This document shows positions 1-5,594 of a DNA stretch of 7,973 nucleotides, piece after piece. Within the stretch, counting starts at the first letter, position 1. Every line of letters begins with the position of its first letter. Position numbers and translations under genes: made by a program. The DNA comes from JAYPUG01 sp038117265 (GTDB taxonomy: Bacteria > Pseudomonadota > Alphaproteobacteria > UBA6615): the NCBI GenBank assembly GCA_038117265.1, contig JAYOFO010000098.1, positions 1 through 7,973 of the forward strand, written 5' to 3'. The notes beneath the pieces were generated by a model. The model searched no databases, was not told the DNA's origin, and was given only the letters and a program-made list of their open reading frames with translations.

Positions 1-144
1 GCCGTGCAGCCCGCCCTGGCGGTTGCGGTGGCGCTCGTCGAGATCGACGGCGATCTTCGCCAGCCCCTCGCGCCAGTCGACCAGCCGGAAGCCGAGCACG
101 CTGTTCAGCCCCGCGCTCAGCTCGATCGGTTCGAAATCGCTCAT
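1..144 (-). CDS. PaaI-family hotdog-fold thioesterase, N-terminal fragment (runs off the window edge)
   Basis: The visible 48 residues begin MSDFEPIELSAG and include LGFRLVDWREG followed by HRNRQGGLHG at the very edge. The spacing of a first strand (LGFRLVDW), a second strand (AKIAVDLDERH) and the N-x-x-G-x-x-HG motif is that of PaaI/YbgC-like acyl-CoA thioesterases. In that family the Asn and the HGG turn begin the hotdog helix and shape the active site, and the protein hydrolyses acyl- or aryl-acyl-CoA thioesters in the cytoplasm. Substrate cannot be told from this piece. The ATG at 144 is preceded by GGGAG (complement of 152-156) with 7 nt spacing, which supports the start. The gene is divergent from the aminotransferase at 267, with 122 nt between the two starts. 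The family call is fairly secure, although the rest of the domain lies outside the window. Confidence 0.72.
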   Translation of the reverse strand, partial: MSDFEPIELSAGLNSVLGFRLVDWREGLAKIAVDLDERHRNRQGGLHG

Positions 145-204
145 GCAAACGCTCCCGTGGAAATCCCTCGACGCGACGAAGCGGCTGGTATGCCCGATGG
201 AAGG

Positions 205-222
205 ACGGGGAGCAATTCCCGT
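205..222. promoter_or_regulatory. Imperfect 18-bp dyad in the divergent thioesterase/aminotransferase intergenic region
   Basis: The arms ACGGG (205-209) and CCCGT (218-222) are exact reverse complements, and one further pair (A211/T216) matches closer to the centre. The dyad sits between the two divergent starts at 144 and 267, a usual place for an operator. Downstream, TAGACT at 239-244 could be a -10 for the aminotransferase, with TTCCCG at 216-221 a poor -35 (17 nt spacer) inside the dyad. Arms this short occur by chance in G+C-rich DNA, so the regulatory role is tentative. Confidence 0.22.
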
Positions 223-266
223 ATCGGCGCATCGCCGCTAGACTGGCGCTCGTTTCGAGGAAGGAA

Positions 267-1448
267 ATGCCGGTGGACCATTCCGACAATATCGCCCGCC
301 GCGTGCGGCCCGCCATCGACGATCTCGAGGGCTCGCTGATCCGCAAGGTGGCCGACGCCAATATGGGGCGCGACGACGTGATCGCGCTGTGGTTCGGCGA
401 GCCCAACGTGGCGACGCCCGACTACATCAAGCGCGCGGCGACCCGGGCGCTCGCCGACGACCATGTCTTTTATGCCCAGAACCGGGGCATCCCGCCGCTG
501 CGCGAGACCATCGCGGAGTATTCCTCGAACCTGATCGGCCGGCCCATCGATGTCGACCGGATCACGGTCGCGGTGTCGGGCATGGCGGCGATCATGCTGA
601 CCTCGCAACTCCTGGTCGACAATGGCGACAACGTGCTGGTGGTCGGGCCGGTCTGGCCCAACTGCAAGGGCACGGTCTTCGTCATGGGCGGCGAGGCGCG
701 CACGATTCCGCTCCGGCCCGACGCGGACGGGGCCTGGCACCTCGACCTCGACGACATCCGCGCCGCGTGCGACGCGCGCACCCGCGCGGTCTTCGTGAAC
801 TCGCCGGGCAACCCGACCGGCTGGATCATGGAGGAAGACCAGCAGCGCAAACTGCTCGACTTCGCCCGCGAGCGCGGCATCTACGTGATCTCCGACGAGG
901 TCTATATCCGGCTCATCTACGACCGTCCGCGCGCGCCCTCCTTCCTCGACATCTGCGAGCCCGACGACCCGGTCATCGTGATCAACTCCTTCTCCAAGAC
1001 TTGGTCGATGACCGGCTGGCGGCTCGGCTGGCTGACCCACCCGCCGCATCTCGGACCCGACCTGTCGAAGCTGAACGAGTTCAACGTCGCCTCGCCGACC
1101 ACCTTCGTACAGCATGCCGGCGTGGTCGCGATCCGCGAGGGCGAGCCCCTCGTCGCCGAGATGGTTGAGGGCTACCGGCGCAACCGCGACCTGGTGTTCC
1201 AGCGCCTGGCCGCGATGCCGAAGGTGCGCCTGTCGCGGCCCGAGGGCGCGTTCTACGCCTTCTTCGCCGTCGACGGCATGGCCGACAGTTTCGAGTACGC
1301 CAAGCAGCTGATCGCCGAGACCGGCGTCGGGCTGGCACCGGGCCGTGCCTTCGGGCCGGAGGGCGAGGGCTGGATGCGGCTGTGCTTCGCGGCCGAGCCC
1401 GATACCCTGTCGGCGGCGATGGACCGGCTTGCGCCGGCGCTGTCGTGA
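267..1448 (+). CDS. Pyridoxal-phosphate-dependent aminotransferase, fold type I, class I/II
   Basis: A 393-residue cytoplasmic enzyme of normal family length. It has the complete set of class I/II signatures: FGEPNVATP (43-51), which resembles the substrate-side N-terminal motif; NSPGNPTG (178-185) with Asn182; ISDEVY (208-213) with Asp210, which pairs with the pyridine nitrogen, and Tyr213; and SFSKTWSMTGWRLGW (241-255) with the Schiff-base Lys244 and phosphate-binding Arg252. Near the C-terminus GWMRLCFA supplies Arg371, the usual alpha-carboxylate ligand. It should therefore move an amino group between an amino acid and a 2-oxo acid. It resembles bacterial aspartate-aminotransferase-like proteins, but the exact substrate cannot be read from sequence. 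The ATG at 267 is preceded by GAGGAAGGAA (257-266). The stop is 22 nt before the next gene, so the two are probably cotranscribed, and the partner is a sugar-acid-type dehydrogenase. Nothing is broken or missing. Confidence 0.93.
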   Translation: MPVDHSDNIARRVRPAIDDLEGSLIRKVADANMGRDDVIALWFGEPNVATPDYIKRAATRALADDHVFYAQNRGIPPLRETIAEYSSNLIGRPIDVDRITVAVSGMAAIMLTSQLLVDNGDNVLVVGPVWPNCKGTVFVMGGEARTIPLRPDADGAWHLDLDDIRAACDARTRAVFVNSPGNPTGWIMEEDQQRKLLDFARERGIYVISDEVYIRLIYDRPRAPSFLDICEPDDPVIVINSFSKTWSMTGWRLGWLTHPPHLGPDLSKLNEFNVASPTTFVQHAGVVAIREGEPLVAEMVEGYRRNRDLVFQRLAAMPKVRLSRPEGAFYAFFAVDGMADSFEYAKQLIAETGVGLAPGRAFGPEGEGWMRLCFAAEPDTLSAAMDRLAPALS

Positions 1449-1470
1449 CCGCGAACGCGGAGGGAATGCG

Positions 1471-2457
1471 ATGAAGGTCGTCATCACCGGGGGCACGGGC
1501 ATGCTGGGGCGGCGCCTCGCCATGCGTGTTCTCGCGAAACCCGAACTGTGCGGGCCCGGCGGCACGCCCGAGGCGGTGGAGAAGCTGGTCCTGTTCGACG
1601 CCTTCGACCCCGTCGAGCCGCCGCCCGACGACCCGCGCGTCGAGGTGGTGACCGGGGACATCTGCGACAAGGCCACGGTCGAGGATCTGATCGACGGGGC
1701 GACGGACTCGATCTTCCACTTCGCCGCGGTGGTCAGCGGCGGGGCCGAGGCCGATTTCGATCTCGGCTATGCCGTGAACCTGGACGGCGGGCGCAACGTG
1801 CTCGAGGCGGCGCGCCACACCGGGCGCTGCCCCAAGATCGTGTTCACCTCCTCGCTCGCGGTCTATGGCGGCGAGCGGTCGATCGACGATTCCACGGCGC
1901 TGACCCCGCGCACCTCCTATGGCGCGCAGAAGGCGATCGGCGAGCTGCTGGTCAACGACTACACGCGCAAGGGCTTCGTCGACGGCCGCACGCTCCGCCT
2001 GCCGACCATCGTCATCCGGCCCGGCAAGCCCAACAAGGCGGCCTCGGGCTTCGCCAGCTCGATCCTGCGCGAACCGCTGCAGGCCGATAGGGTGGCCAAC
2101 CCGGTCGACCCCGAGACGCGGATGCTGATCCTGTCGCCGCGCCGCGCGGTGCAGGCCTTCATCGACGTCCACAATGTCGATGGCGACGTGCTGGGCCCCA
2201 ACCGGGCGCTGATGATGAACGGCATCTCGCCCTCGATCGGCGAGATGCTGGACGCGCTGCGAGCCTATGCCGGCGACGCGGTGGCCGACCGGGTGCGCCA
2301 AAAGCCCGATGCGATGATCCAGGAGATCGTCGATGCCTGGCCCTGGTATGCCGACGGCGCGCGGTCGCGCGCGCTGGGCATGGCGCCCGACGCCTCGATC
2401 GAGGAGATCATCGAGGCGTTCGTGGCCGACGAGCTGGGCGGGAGGCGGCCCGGCTGA
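1471..2457 (+). CDS. denD: NAD-dependent epimerase/dehydratase-type SDR, D-erythronate dehydrogenase (DenD)-like
   Basis: A 328-residue extended short-chain dehydrogenase. The Rossmann motif TGGTGMLG is at 6-13, and Asp43 ends the second strand, favouring NAD over NADP. TSSLAVYG (126-133) carries the catalytic Ser, and Y150-GAQ-K154 is the YxxxK pair. The segment RLPTIVIRPGKPNKAAS (176-192), followed by an REPL motif, is what I associate with the D-erythronate dehydrogenase branch (DenD oxidises D-erythronate at C2 or C3 in four-carbon sugar-acid catabolism). The start was chosen at ATG 1471 because GGAGGG (1459-1464) lies 6 nt upstream. The open frame extends back to 1345 inside the aminotransferase gene, but without a ribosome site. 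The other known den/otn genes (kinase, isomerase, decarboxylase) are not in the window, so the substrate could be another hydroxy acid. The SDR call is firm; the gene symbol is by family resemblance only. Confidence 0.85.
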   Translation: MKVVITGGTGMLGRRLAMRVLAKPELCGPGGTPEAVEKLVLFDAFDPVEPPPDDPRVEVVTGDICDKATVEDLIDGATDSIFHFAAVVSGGAEADFDLGYAVNLDGGRNVLEAARHTGRCPKIVFTSSLAVYGGERSIDDSTALTPRTSYGAQKAIGELLVNDYTRKGFVDGRTLRLPTIVIRPGKPNKAASGFASSILREPLQADRVANPVDPETRMLILSPRRAVQAFIDVHNVDGDVLGPNRALMMNGISPSIGEMLDALRAYAGDAVADRVRQKPDAMIQEIVDAWPWYADGARSRALGMAPDASIEEIIEAFVADELGGRRPG

Positions 2458-2468
2458 TCGCCCGCGAG

Positions 2469-2984
2469 CTAGGCGTCGAAGTTGAGCAGCGCGGTCACGG
2501 GCACGTCGAGATGGTCGCGCCCGCCCAGCCCGTCGAGCTCGATGATGAAGGCCGCGGCGCGCACGTCGGCGCCCGCCCCGCGCAGCAGGTGCAACGCGCC
2601 GCCCGCCGTGCCGCCGGTCGCCAGCAGATCGTCGATGATCACCACCCGCTGGCCGTACTCGACCGCGTCGGCCTGCATCTCTATGGTGTCGGAGCCGTAT
2701 TCCAGGTCGTAGGTGTGGGCCGTGGTCTCGCCCGGCAGCTTGCCCTGCTTGCGCAGCATGATGAAGCCGCAGCCCAGCTGCAGCGCCAGGGGCGCGCCGA
2801 CCAGGAAGCCGCGGCTCTCGATGCCGGCGACCACGTCGGGCTGGTGCTGGCGGATCGCGACGGCCAGCAGGTCCACCGTGTGGCGCCAGGCCTGCGGGTG
2901 CGCGAGCAGGGTCGAAATGTCGTAGAAGAGGATTCCCGGCTTAGGGAAGTCGGGGATGGTGCGGATGTGATCGGCGATGTCCAT
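2469..2984 (-). CDS. apt: Adenine phosphoribosyltransferase
   Basis: A 171-residue cytoplasmic purine-salvage enzyme that makes AMP and pyrophosphate from adenine and PRPP. The length is exactly that expected for bacterial Apt. The visible signature is the PRPP-binding loop VVIIDDLLATGGT (114-126) with the Asp-Asp pair. ESRGF (56-60) is the conserved loop near the adenine and PPi site, and RKQGKLPG (78-85) is the flexible catalytic loop. The N-terminus IRTIPDFPKPGILFYDIS also matches the family, with Tyr where FRDI(T/S) is usual. The start at 2984 keeps the canonical N-terminus, although the upstream ribosome site is weak (GGAA about 6 nt away). The gene ends 11 nt from the stop of the convergent SDR gene and is divergent from the RpiR-type regulator. 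It is a housekeeping gene with no evident link to the neighbouring catabolic genes. Confidence 0.97.
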   Translation of the reverse strand: MDIADHIRTIPDFPKPGILFYDISTLLAHPQAWRHTVDLLAVAIRQHQPDVVAGIESRGFLVGAPLALQLGCGFIMLRKQGKLPGETTAHTYDLEYGSDTIEMQADAVEYGQRVVIIDDLLATGGTAGGALHLLRGAGADVRAAAFIIELDGLGGRDHLDVPVTALLNFDA

Positions 2985-3020
2985 GGCCGTTCCGTTCGTT
3001 TCTGCTTCGGGCGGGGCGGG

Positions 3021-3049
3021 ATGCTAGCGGGCGCACCGCCACGGCACAA
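3021..3049 (-). promoter_or_regulatory. Candidate sigma70-type promoter for apt
   Basis: Read on the minus strand, TTGTGC (3049-3044) and TAGCAT (3026-3021) are separated by 17 nt, with TAGCAT matching TATAAT at four positions. Transcription would start about 30 nt before the apt ATG. The position and spacing are right, but the -35 matches only in TTG, so this is tentative. Confidence 0.33.
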
Positions 3050-3072
3050 CGGGCCGCGCCTGCAGATTCCGC

Positions 3073-3101
3073 TTGTCGGGTGTGTGAAACAGTTGTTTCA
3101 T
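3073..3101 (+). promoter_or_regulatory. Candidate promoter of the RpiR-type regulator gene
   Basis: TTGTCG (3073-3078) and TTTCAT (3096-3101) each match the sigma70 consensus at four of six positions, with a 17-nt spacer. The predicted start near 3107 lies between the two TGAAAC/GTTTCA inverted repeats, and the -10 overlaps the first one. That is the geometry expected for autorepression. The element matches are modest, so this is a hypothesis supported mainly by layout. Confidence 0.33.
3085..3100. promoter_or_regulatory. Inverted-repeat operator candidate 1 (TGAAACA-GT-TGTTTCA)
   Basis: A perfect 7-bp-arm palindrome with a 2-nt centre, 64 nt upstream of the regulator's start codon. MurR/RpiR-type regulators typically bind palindromes built from TGAAA/TTTCA-like half-sites, so the regulator encoded immediately downstream is the likely ligand. 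The A+T-rich core stands out in a G+C-rich window. Binding itself is inference. Confidence 0.6.
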
Positions 3102-3108
3102 TGGTTCC

Positions 3109-3130
3109 TGAAACCGATCCAGGTGTTTCA
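3109..3130. promoter_or_regulatory. Inverted-repeat operator candidate 2 (TGAAAC-10 nt-GTTTCA)
   Basis: The same TGAAAC and GTTTCA half-sites recur at 3109-3114 and 3125-3130, now with a 10-nt spacer, against 4 nt between the same hexamers in candidate 1. Four copies of one hexamer in alternating orientation within 46 bp are very unlikely by chance in this base composition. The wider spacing would suit a second dimer or cooperative binding. The site probably lies downstream of the regulator's transcription start. Confidence 0.5.
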
Positions 3131-3140
3131 TCCGGATCGG
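3114..3140. repeat. Inverted repeat CCGATCC / GGATCGG overlapping operator candidate 2
   Basis: CCGATCC (3114-3120) and GGATCGG (3134-3140) are exact reverse complements with 13 nt between them. The loop contains the last GTTTCA half-site. In RNA this would form a 7-bp hairpin in the presumed leader of the regulator gene, ending 23 nt before the ATG. It may be a further operator element or a leader structure; no function is known. Confidence 0.4.
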
Positions 3141-3163
3141 CACGGTGAGAGCGGGGGCTCAAG

Positions 3164-4171
3164 ATGGCGGAATTCCGGGAAGAGGGGCTGACCGGCGAAC
3201 GGATCCTGGCCGATCTGCGCGATGTCTATCCGCAGTTGAGCCCGCAGCTGCGGCGCGCGGCCCACTACCTGCTCGACCGGTCCGACGAGATCGCCTTCAC
3301 CTCGATGCGCCAGATCGCCGAGCGCGCCGGCGTGCAGCCCGCGACCATGGTGCGCCTGGCGCAGGCCATCGGCTTCGACGGCTACGAGACGCTACGCGAG
3401 CCGTTCCGCGATGCGCTGCGCCTGCAGCCGCCGGGCTTCGGCCAGCGGGCGCGCAACCTGCTGGCGCGCACCGGCAAGCGCAAGGGCGGCCGGGCGCTGG
3501 CCCAGCTCGCCAACGAGATGATCGGCGCCGACCGCGAGAACCTGGCGCTGAGCCTCGAGGCGATCGGGGCCGAGGAACTGGCGGACGCGGCGCGGGTGCT
3601 GTCGGAATCGCGGCGGCTCTACTTCGTCGGCCAGCGCAGCCTCTATCCCGCGGCGTTCTATGTGCACTACGCCTGCGCGATGTTCCGCGACGAGGTGATC
3701 CTGCTCGACGGCAATGGCGGCACCTTCGCCGACGGGCTGCGCGGCATCACCGGCGAGGACGCCATGCTCGTCCTGTCCTTCGATCCCTATTCGCGCGGCG
3801 CGATCGAGGCCGCGGAGTATGCGGCCGCGCACGGCGCGCGCATCGTCGCCGTCACCGACAGCCTGGTCTCGCCGCTGGCGGCGCTGACCAAGCACATGCT
3901 GCTGGTCGGCACCGACACCCCGGCGCTGTTCAAGTCTGTCGTGCCGGTGCTGTCGATCGCCCAGGTGCTGGTCGCCCAGATCCTGGCCCAGGGCGGCCAG
4001 GAGGCGCTGTCGCGGGTGGCGGAGAGCGAGGCGCAGCTGCAGGGCTTCGGCGCCTACTGGACGGGCCCCGACGCGGATGCGCGCGGCACCGACGACGACG
4101 CGCCCGAGCCCGGCCTGCGCGAGGATGCCATGCCCTTCGACGGTGCCGGGACCGGCCGCGGCCGGCGATGA
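3164..4171 (+). CDS. MurR/RpiR-family transcriptional regulator (HTH plus SIS domains)
   Basis: A 335-residue DNA-binding regulator. Residues ~10-85 form the RpiR-type helix-turn-helix domain: QLSPQLRRAAHYLLDRSDEI, then SMRQIAERAGVQPATMVRLA (47-66) as the HTH, then IGFDGYETLREPF. Residues ~140-270 form a SIS sugar-isomerase fold, beginning RLYFVGQRS (151-159) and including VLSFDPYSRGAIEAAEYA (203-220) and IVAVTDS (227-233); this domain normally binds a phosphorylated sugar or a related small effector. The tail from ~292 is Asp/Pro/Gly/Arg-rich, unusually long and probably disordered. ATG 3164 was chosen because a G-rich ribosome site (GGGGG, 3153-3157) precedes it and the domain begins directly after. 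The inverted repeats upstream suggest autoregulation. The stop overlaps the next ATG (ATGA), so the downstream gene is probably translationally coupled and is the expected target. The effector is unknown. Confidence 0.93.
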   Translation: MAEFREEGLTGERILADLRDVYPQLSPQLRRAAHYLLDRSDEIAFTSMRQIAERAGVQPATMVRLAQAIGFDGYETLREPFRDALRLQPPGFGQRARNLLARTGKRKGGRALAQLANEMIGADRENLALSLEAIGAEELADAARVLSESRRLYFVGQRSLYPAAFYVHYACAMFRDEVILLDGNGGTFADGLRGITGEDAMLVLSFDPYSRGAIEAAEYAAAHGARIVAVTDSLVSPLAALTKHMLLVGTDTPALFKSVVPVLSIAQVLVAQILAQGGQEALSRVAESEAQLQGFGAYWTGPDADARGTDDDAPEPGLREDAMPFDGAGTGRGRR

Positions 4172-5277
4172 GCGACCCGCGTCCGGCCGGCGACGGCTCC
4201 CTCGATCGGGCCGCCGCCAACCGGCCCGCGCCCCACACAAGGGTCCTGCACAGGAATTCCCACGGTGTCCTGCCGGTCGCGGCCTATGGCGACGGCCCCT
4301 ATGTCGTCGACACGGCGGGCAAGCGCTACCTCGATGCCTCGGGCGGTGCGGCGGTGTCGTGCCTGGGCCATTCCGACCCCGACGTGATCGCGGCGATCCA
4401 GGAACAGGCCGCGCGCCTGCCGTTCGCCCACACGTCCTTCTTCACCAACCAGCCGATGGAGGATCTGGCCGATCGCATGGTCGCCGGCGCGCCCGAGGGG
4501 CTCGACCGGGTGTACATGACGTCGGGCGGGTCGGAGGCGATGGAGGCGGCGCTGAAGATGGCGCGCCAGTATTTCGTCGAGATCGGCCAGCCCGAACGTT
4601 CGGTGTTCATCGCGCGCCGCGGCATGTTGGCGATTCCGCCGGTGCCCAAGGGCGGCTTCTTCCGCAGCGACCCGAGCCTGGCATCGCCCGACATCCAGAC
4701 CCACATCGTGCTGTTCTCGACTAGCGGCAAGTCGGGCCGGCAGGGGGCCGAGCTGCACGATTTCCCCGGCATGTCCTCGACCGTCATCCTGCTGCGGCCC
4801 GAGAGCCGCGGCACGGTCGAGATCGGCTCGGCGGATCTGCGCGCAGCGCCGCTGATCAAGAGCCGCTACCTGGACTCCGAGCGCGACCGGCAGGCCCTGA
4901 TGCGCGGGGTGCGCGCGGTGCAGCGCATCATGCGCCAGCCCGCGCTGGAACCCTTCGTCGGCGAGGAGATCGAGCTCGGCGCGGGCGTCGTTTCGGACGA
5001 CGACATGATCGAGTATCTGCGTAACTTAGGGAACACGGGCTTCCACCCCACCAGCACCTGCCGGATGGGGACCGACCCGACCGCCGTGGTCGATCCGCGC
5101 CTGCGCGTCAACGGCTTCGCGGGCCTGCGGGTGGTCGACGCCTCCATCATGCCCGCGATCACCTCGGGCAACACCAACGCGCCGGTCTTTATGATCGCGG
5201 AAAAGGCATCCGACATGATCAGCGAGGATGCGCGCGCCACCGCCACCGGGACCGCCGCCGGCGCCGCGGCGGCATAG
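4168..5277 (+). CDS. Chimeric ORF: N-terminal class III aminotransferase fused in frame to C-terminal GMC oxidoreductase; probably non-functional or an assembly join
   Basis: The frame is open for 369 residues but joins two unrelated families. Residues 1-151 match the start of class III (omega-amino-acid/ornithine type) aminotransferases: DTAGKRYLDASGGAAVSCLG (48-67), HSDPDVIAAI, and VYMTSGGSEAMEAALKMARQ (115-134), the phosphate-binding region, ending PERSVFIARR. Right there the class III fold should continue QSYHG, then Asp-x-V and the PLP lysine; all ~300 remaining residues are absent. From residue 152 the sequence is GMC oxidoreductase: FFRSDPSLASPDIQ (164-177), LLRPESRGTVEIG (208-220), HPTSTCRMGTDP (293-304) with the expected catalytic His293, VVDASIMPAITSGNTNAP (322-339) with Asn337 at the second active-site position, and IAEKASDMI (343-351). 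The FAD-binding N-terminal half (~320 residues with GxGxxG) is missing. Neither cofactor site is complete, so neither activity is expected. The ATG overlaps the regulator's stop. Confidence 0.85.
   Translation: MSDPRPAGDGSLDRAAANRPAPHTRVLHRNSHGVLPVAAYGDGPYVVDTAGKRYLDASGGAAVSCLGHSDPDVIAAIQEQAARLPFAHTSFFTNQPMEDLADRMVAGAPEGLDRVYMTSGGSEAMEAALKMARQYFVEIGQPERSVFIARRGMLAIPPVPKGGFFRSDPSLASPDIQTHIVLFSTSGKSGRQGAELHDFPGMSSTVILLRPESRGTVEIGSADLRAAPLIKSRYLDSERDRQALMRGVRAVQRIMRQPALEPFVGEEIELGAGVVSDDDMIEYLRNLGNTGFHPTSTCRMGTDPTAVVDPRLRVNGFAGLRVVDASIMPAITSGNTNAPVFMIAEKASDMISEDARATATGTAAGAAAA
4612..4630 (+). other. Fusion junction between aminotransferase and GMC oxidoreductase coding sequence
   Basis: The class III aminotransferase reading ends at the codons for Ile-Ala-Arg-Arg (to 4620), and GMC-like sequence (Gly-Met-Leu-Ala) begins at 4621. 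Class III enzymes commonly have (A)RR followed by a SYHG motif here, and GMC enzymes commonly have RRG followed by P or M-L. Both partners therefore probably carried an Arg-Arg-encoding GC-rich run at this point, which would give microhomology for a deletion or for an erroneous contig join. The exact base cannot be fixed without intact parental genes. Confidence 0.7.
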
Positions 5278-5290
5278 CGCAAACGGGTGT

Positions 5291-5316
5291 GCACGCGGGT
5301 TTGCAAACCGGCGTGC
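5291..5316. repeat. 26-bp near-perfect dyad between the chimeric gene and tRNA-Pro
   Basis: Arms GCACGC (5291-5296) and GCGTGC (5311-5316) flank a perfect 12-bp palindrome, GGTTTGCAAACC (5298-5309). Only the pair 5297/5310 (G/G) is mismatched. As RNA it would make a stable hairpin 13 nt after the stop of the chimeric gene. There is no U-tract, so it is not a textbook intrinsic terminator. The symmetry centre lies inside the presumed -35 of the tRNA promoter, so it could equally be a protein-binding site. Confidence 0.55.
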
Positions 5317-5329
5317 GGTGTCGTATAGA
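5301..5329 (+). promoter_or_regulatory. Sigma70-type promoter for tRNA-Pro
   Basis: TTGCAA (5301-5306) and TATAGA (5324-5329) are separated by exactly 17 nt, each matching the consensus at four positions (TTG plus the final A; TATA). The -10 ends 11 nt before the first base of the tRNA, as expected for a short 5' leader removed by RNase P. This is the best promoter candidate in the window. Confidence 0.6.
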
Positions 5330-5340
5330 GCCGCGCCGGT

Positions 5341-5417
5341 CGGGGAGTAGCTCAGCCTGGTAGAGCACTACGTTCGGGACGTAGGGGCCGGAGGTTCGAA
5401 TCCTCTCTCCCCGACCA
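5341..5417 (+). tRNA. tRNA-Pro, anticodon CGG
   Basis: A complete 77-nt cloverleaf. The acceptor stem CGGGGAG (5341-5347) pairs with CTCCCCG (5407-5413). The D arm is GCTC/GAGC with GG in the loop. The anticodon stem CTACG/CGTAG (5368-5372, 5380-5384) holds loop TTCGGGA with anticodon CGG at 5375-5377, which reads CCG. The five-base variable loop is followed by a T arm with loop TTCGAAT (5395-5401) and one G-T pair. Discriminator A5414 is followed by encoded CCA (5415-5417). The C1-G72 pair, A73 and G35/G36 are the known identity elements of bacterial tRNA-Pro, supporting the assignment. No duplicated 3' end or integrase is visible, so there is no sign that it serves as an attachment site. 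Confidence 0.97.
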
Positions 5418-5455
5418 ATTGCTCCGCAAAATCCAGGTCGGACATATCCGGCGCG

Positions 5456-5471
5456 GGGCACCGTCGTGCCC
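5456..5471 (+). terminator. Short GC hairpin downstream of tRNA-Pro, possible terminator
   Basis: GGGCAC (5456-5461) and GTGCCC (5466-5471) form a perfect 6-bp stem with loop CGTC, 38 nt after the tRNA's CCA. It is followed by CGCCCGATAAATTT, with no real U-run. It may terminate the tRNA transcript or mark its 3' processing boundary. The remaining bases up to the VOC gene contain TTGATA (5528-5533), but I see no matching -10. Confidence 0.33.
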
Positions 5472-5594
5472 GCCCGATAAATTTCCGCCGAACCCCGTGC
5501 GATTTCCTATCCCGCGCGGCCGCCGGCTTGATAAGCTTCGCCTCCGCCGGAAACCGGTACGCAGGCAATCAAAGAGAGTTTGGAGGAGAGGCGA

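Noticed and set aside
141..1676. Long minus-strand open frame (511 codons) opposite the aminotransferase
   Set aside because: The translation is rich in Arg, His and Asp with no recognisable domain, and the opposite strand holds a complete, motif-perfect aminotransferase. It is an antisense shadow of G+C-rich codon use.
1081..2301. Long minus-strand open frame (406 codons) opposite the SDR gene
   Set aside because: It has low-complexity, Arg-rich composition and covers an intact SDR gene on the other strand.
3145..4167. In-frame upstream extension of the chimeric gene through the regulator
   Set aside because: The translated extension is Arg/Ala/Gly-rich nonsense in a frame shifted against the well-supported RpiR-type protein. 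The real start is ATG 4168, overlapping the regulator's stop.
3392..4240. Minus-strand open frame (282 codons) opposite the regulator
   Set aside because: No motif, shadow-type composition, and it fully overlaps a recognised gene.
4168..5277. Genuine bifunctional transaminase-oxidase as a new enzyme
   Set aside because: The PLP-lysine half and the FAD-binding half are both absent, so neither known chemistry could occur. Deletion or misassembly is the simpler reading.
5341..5417. tRNA-Pro as an integration site for a mobile element
   Set aside because: No integrase, no repeated tRNA 3' end and no change in base composition are visible on either side.
5580..5594. TTG start adding five residues to the VOC protein
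   Set aside because: It overlaps the GGAGG ribosome site that correctly serves ATG 5595, and the added residues precede the first strand without purpose.
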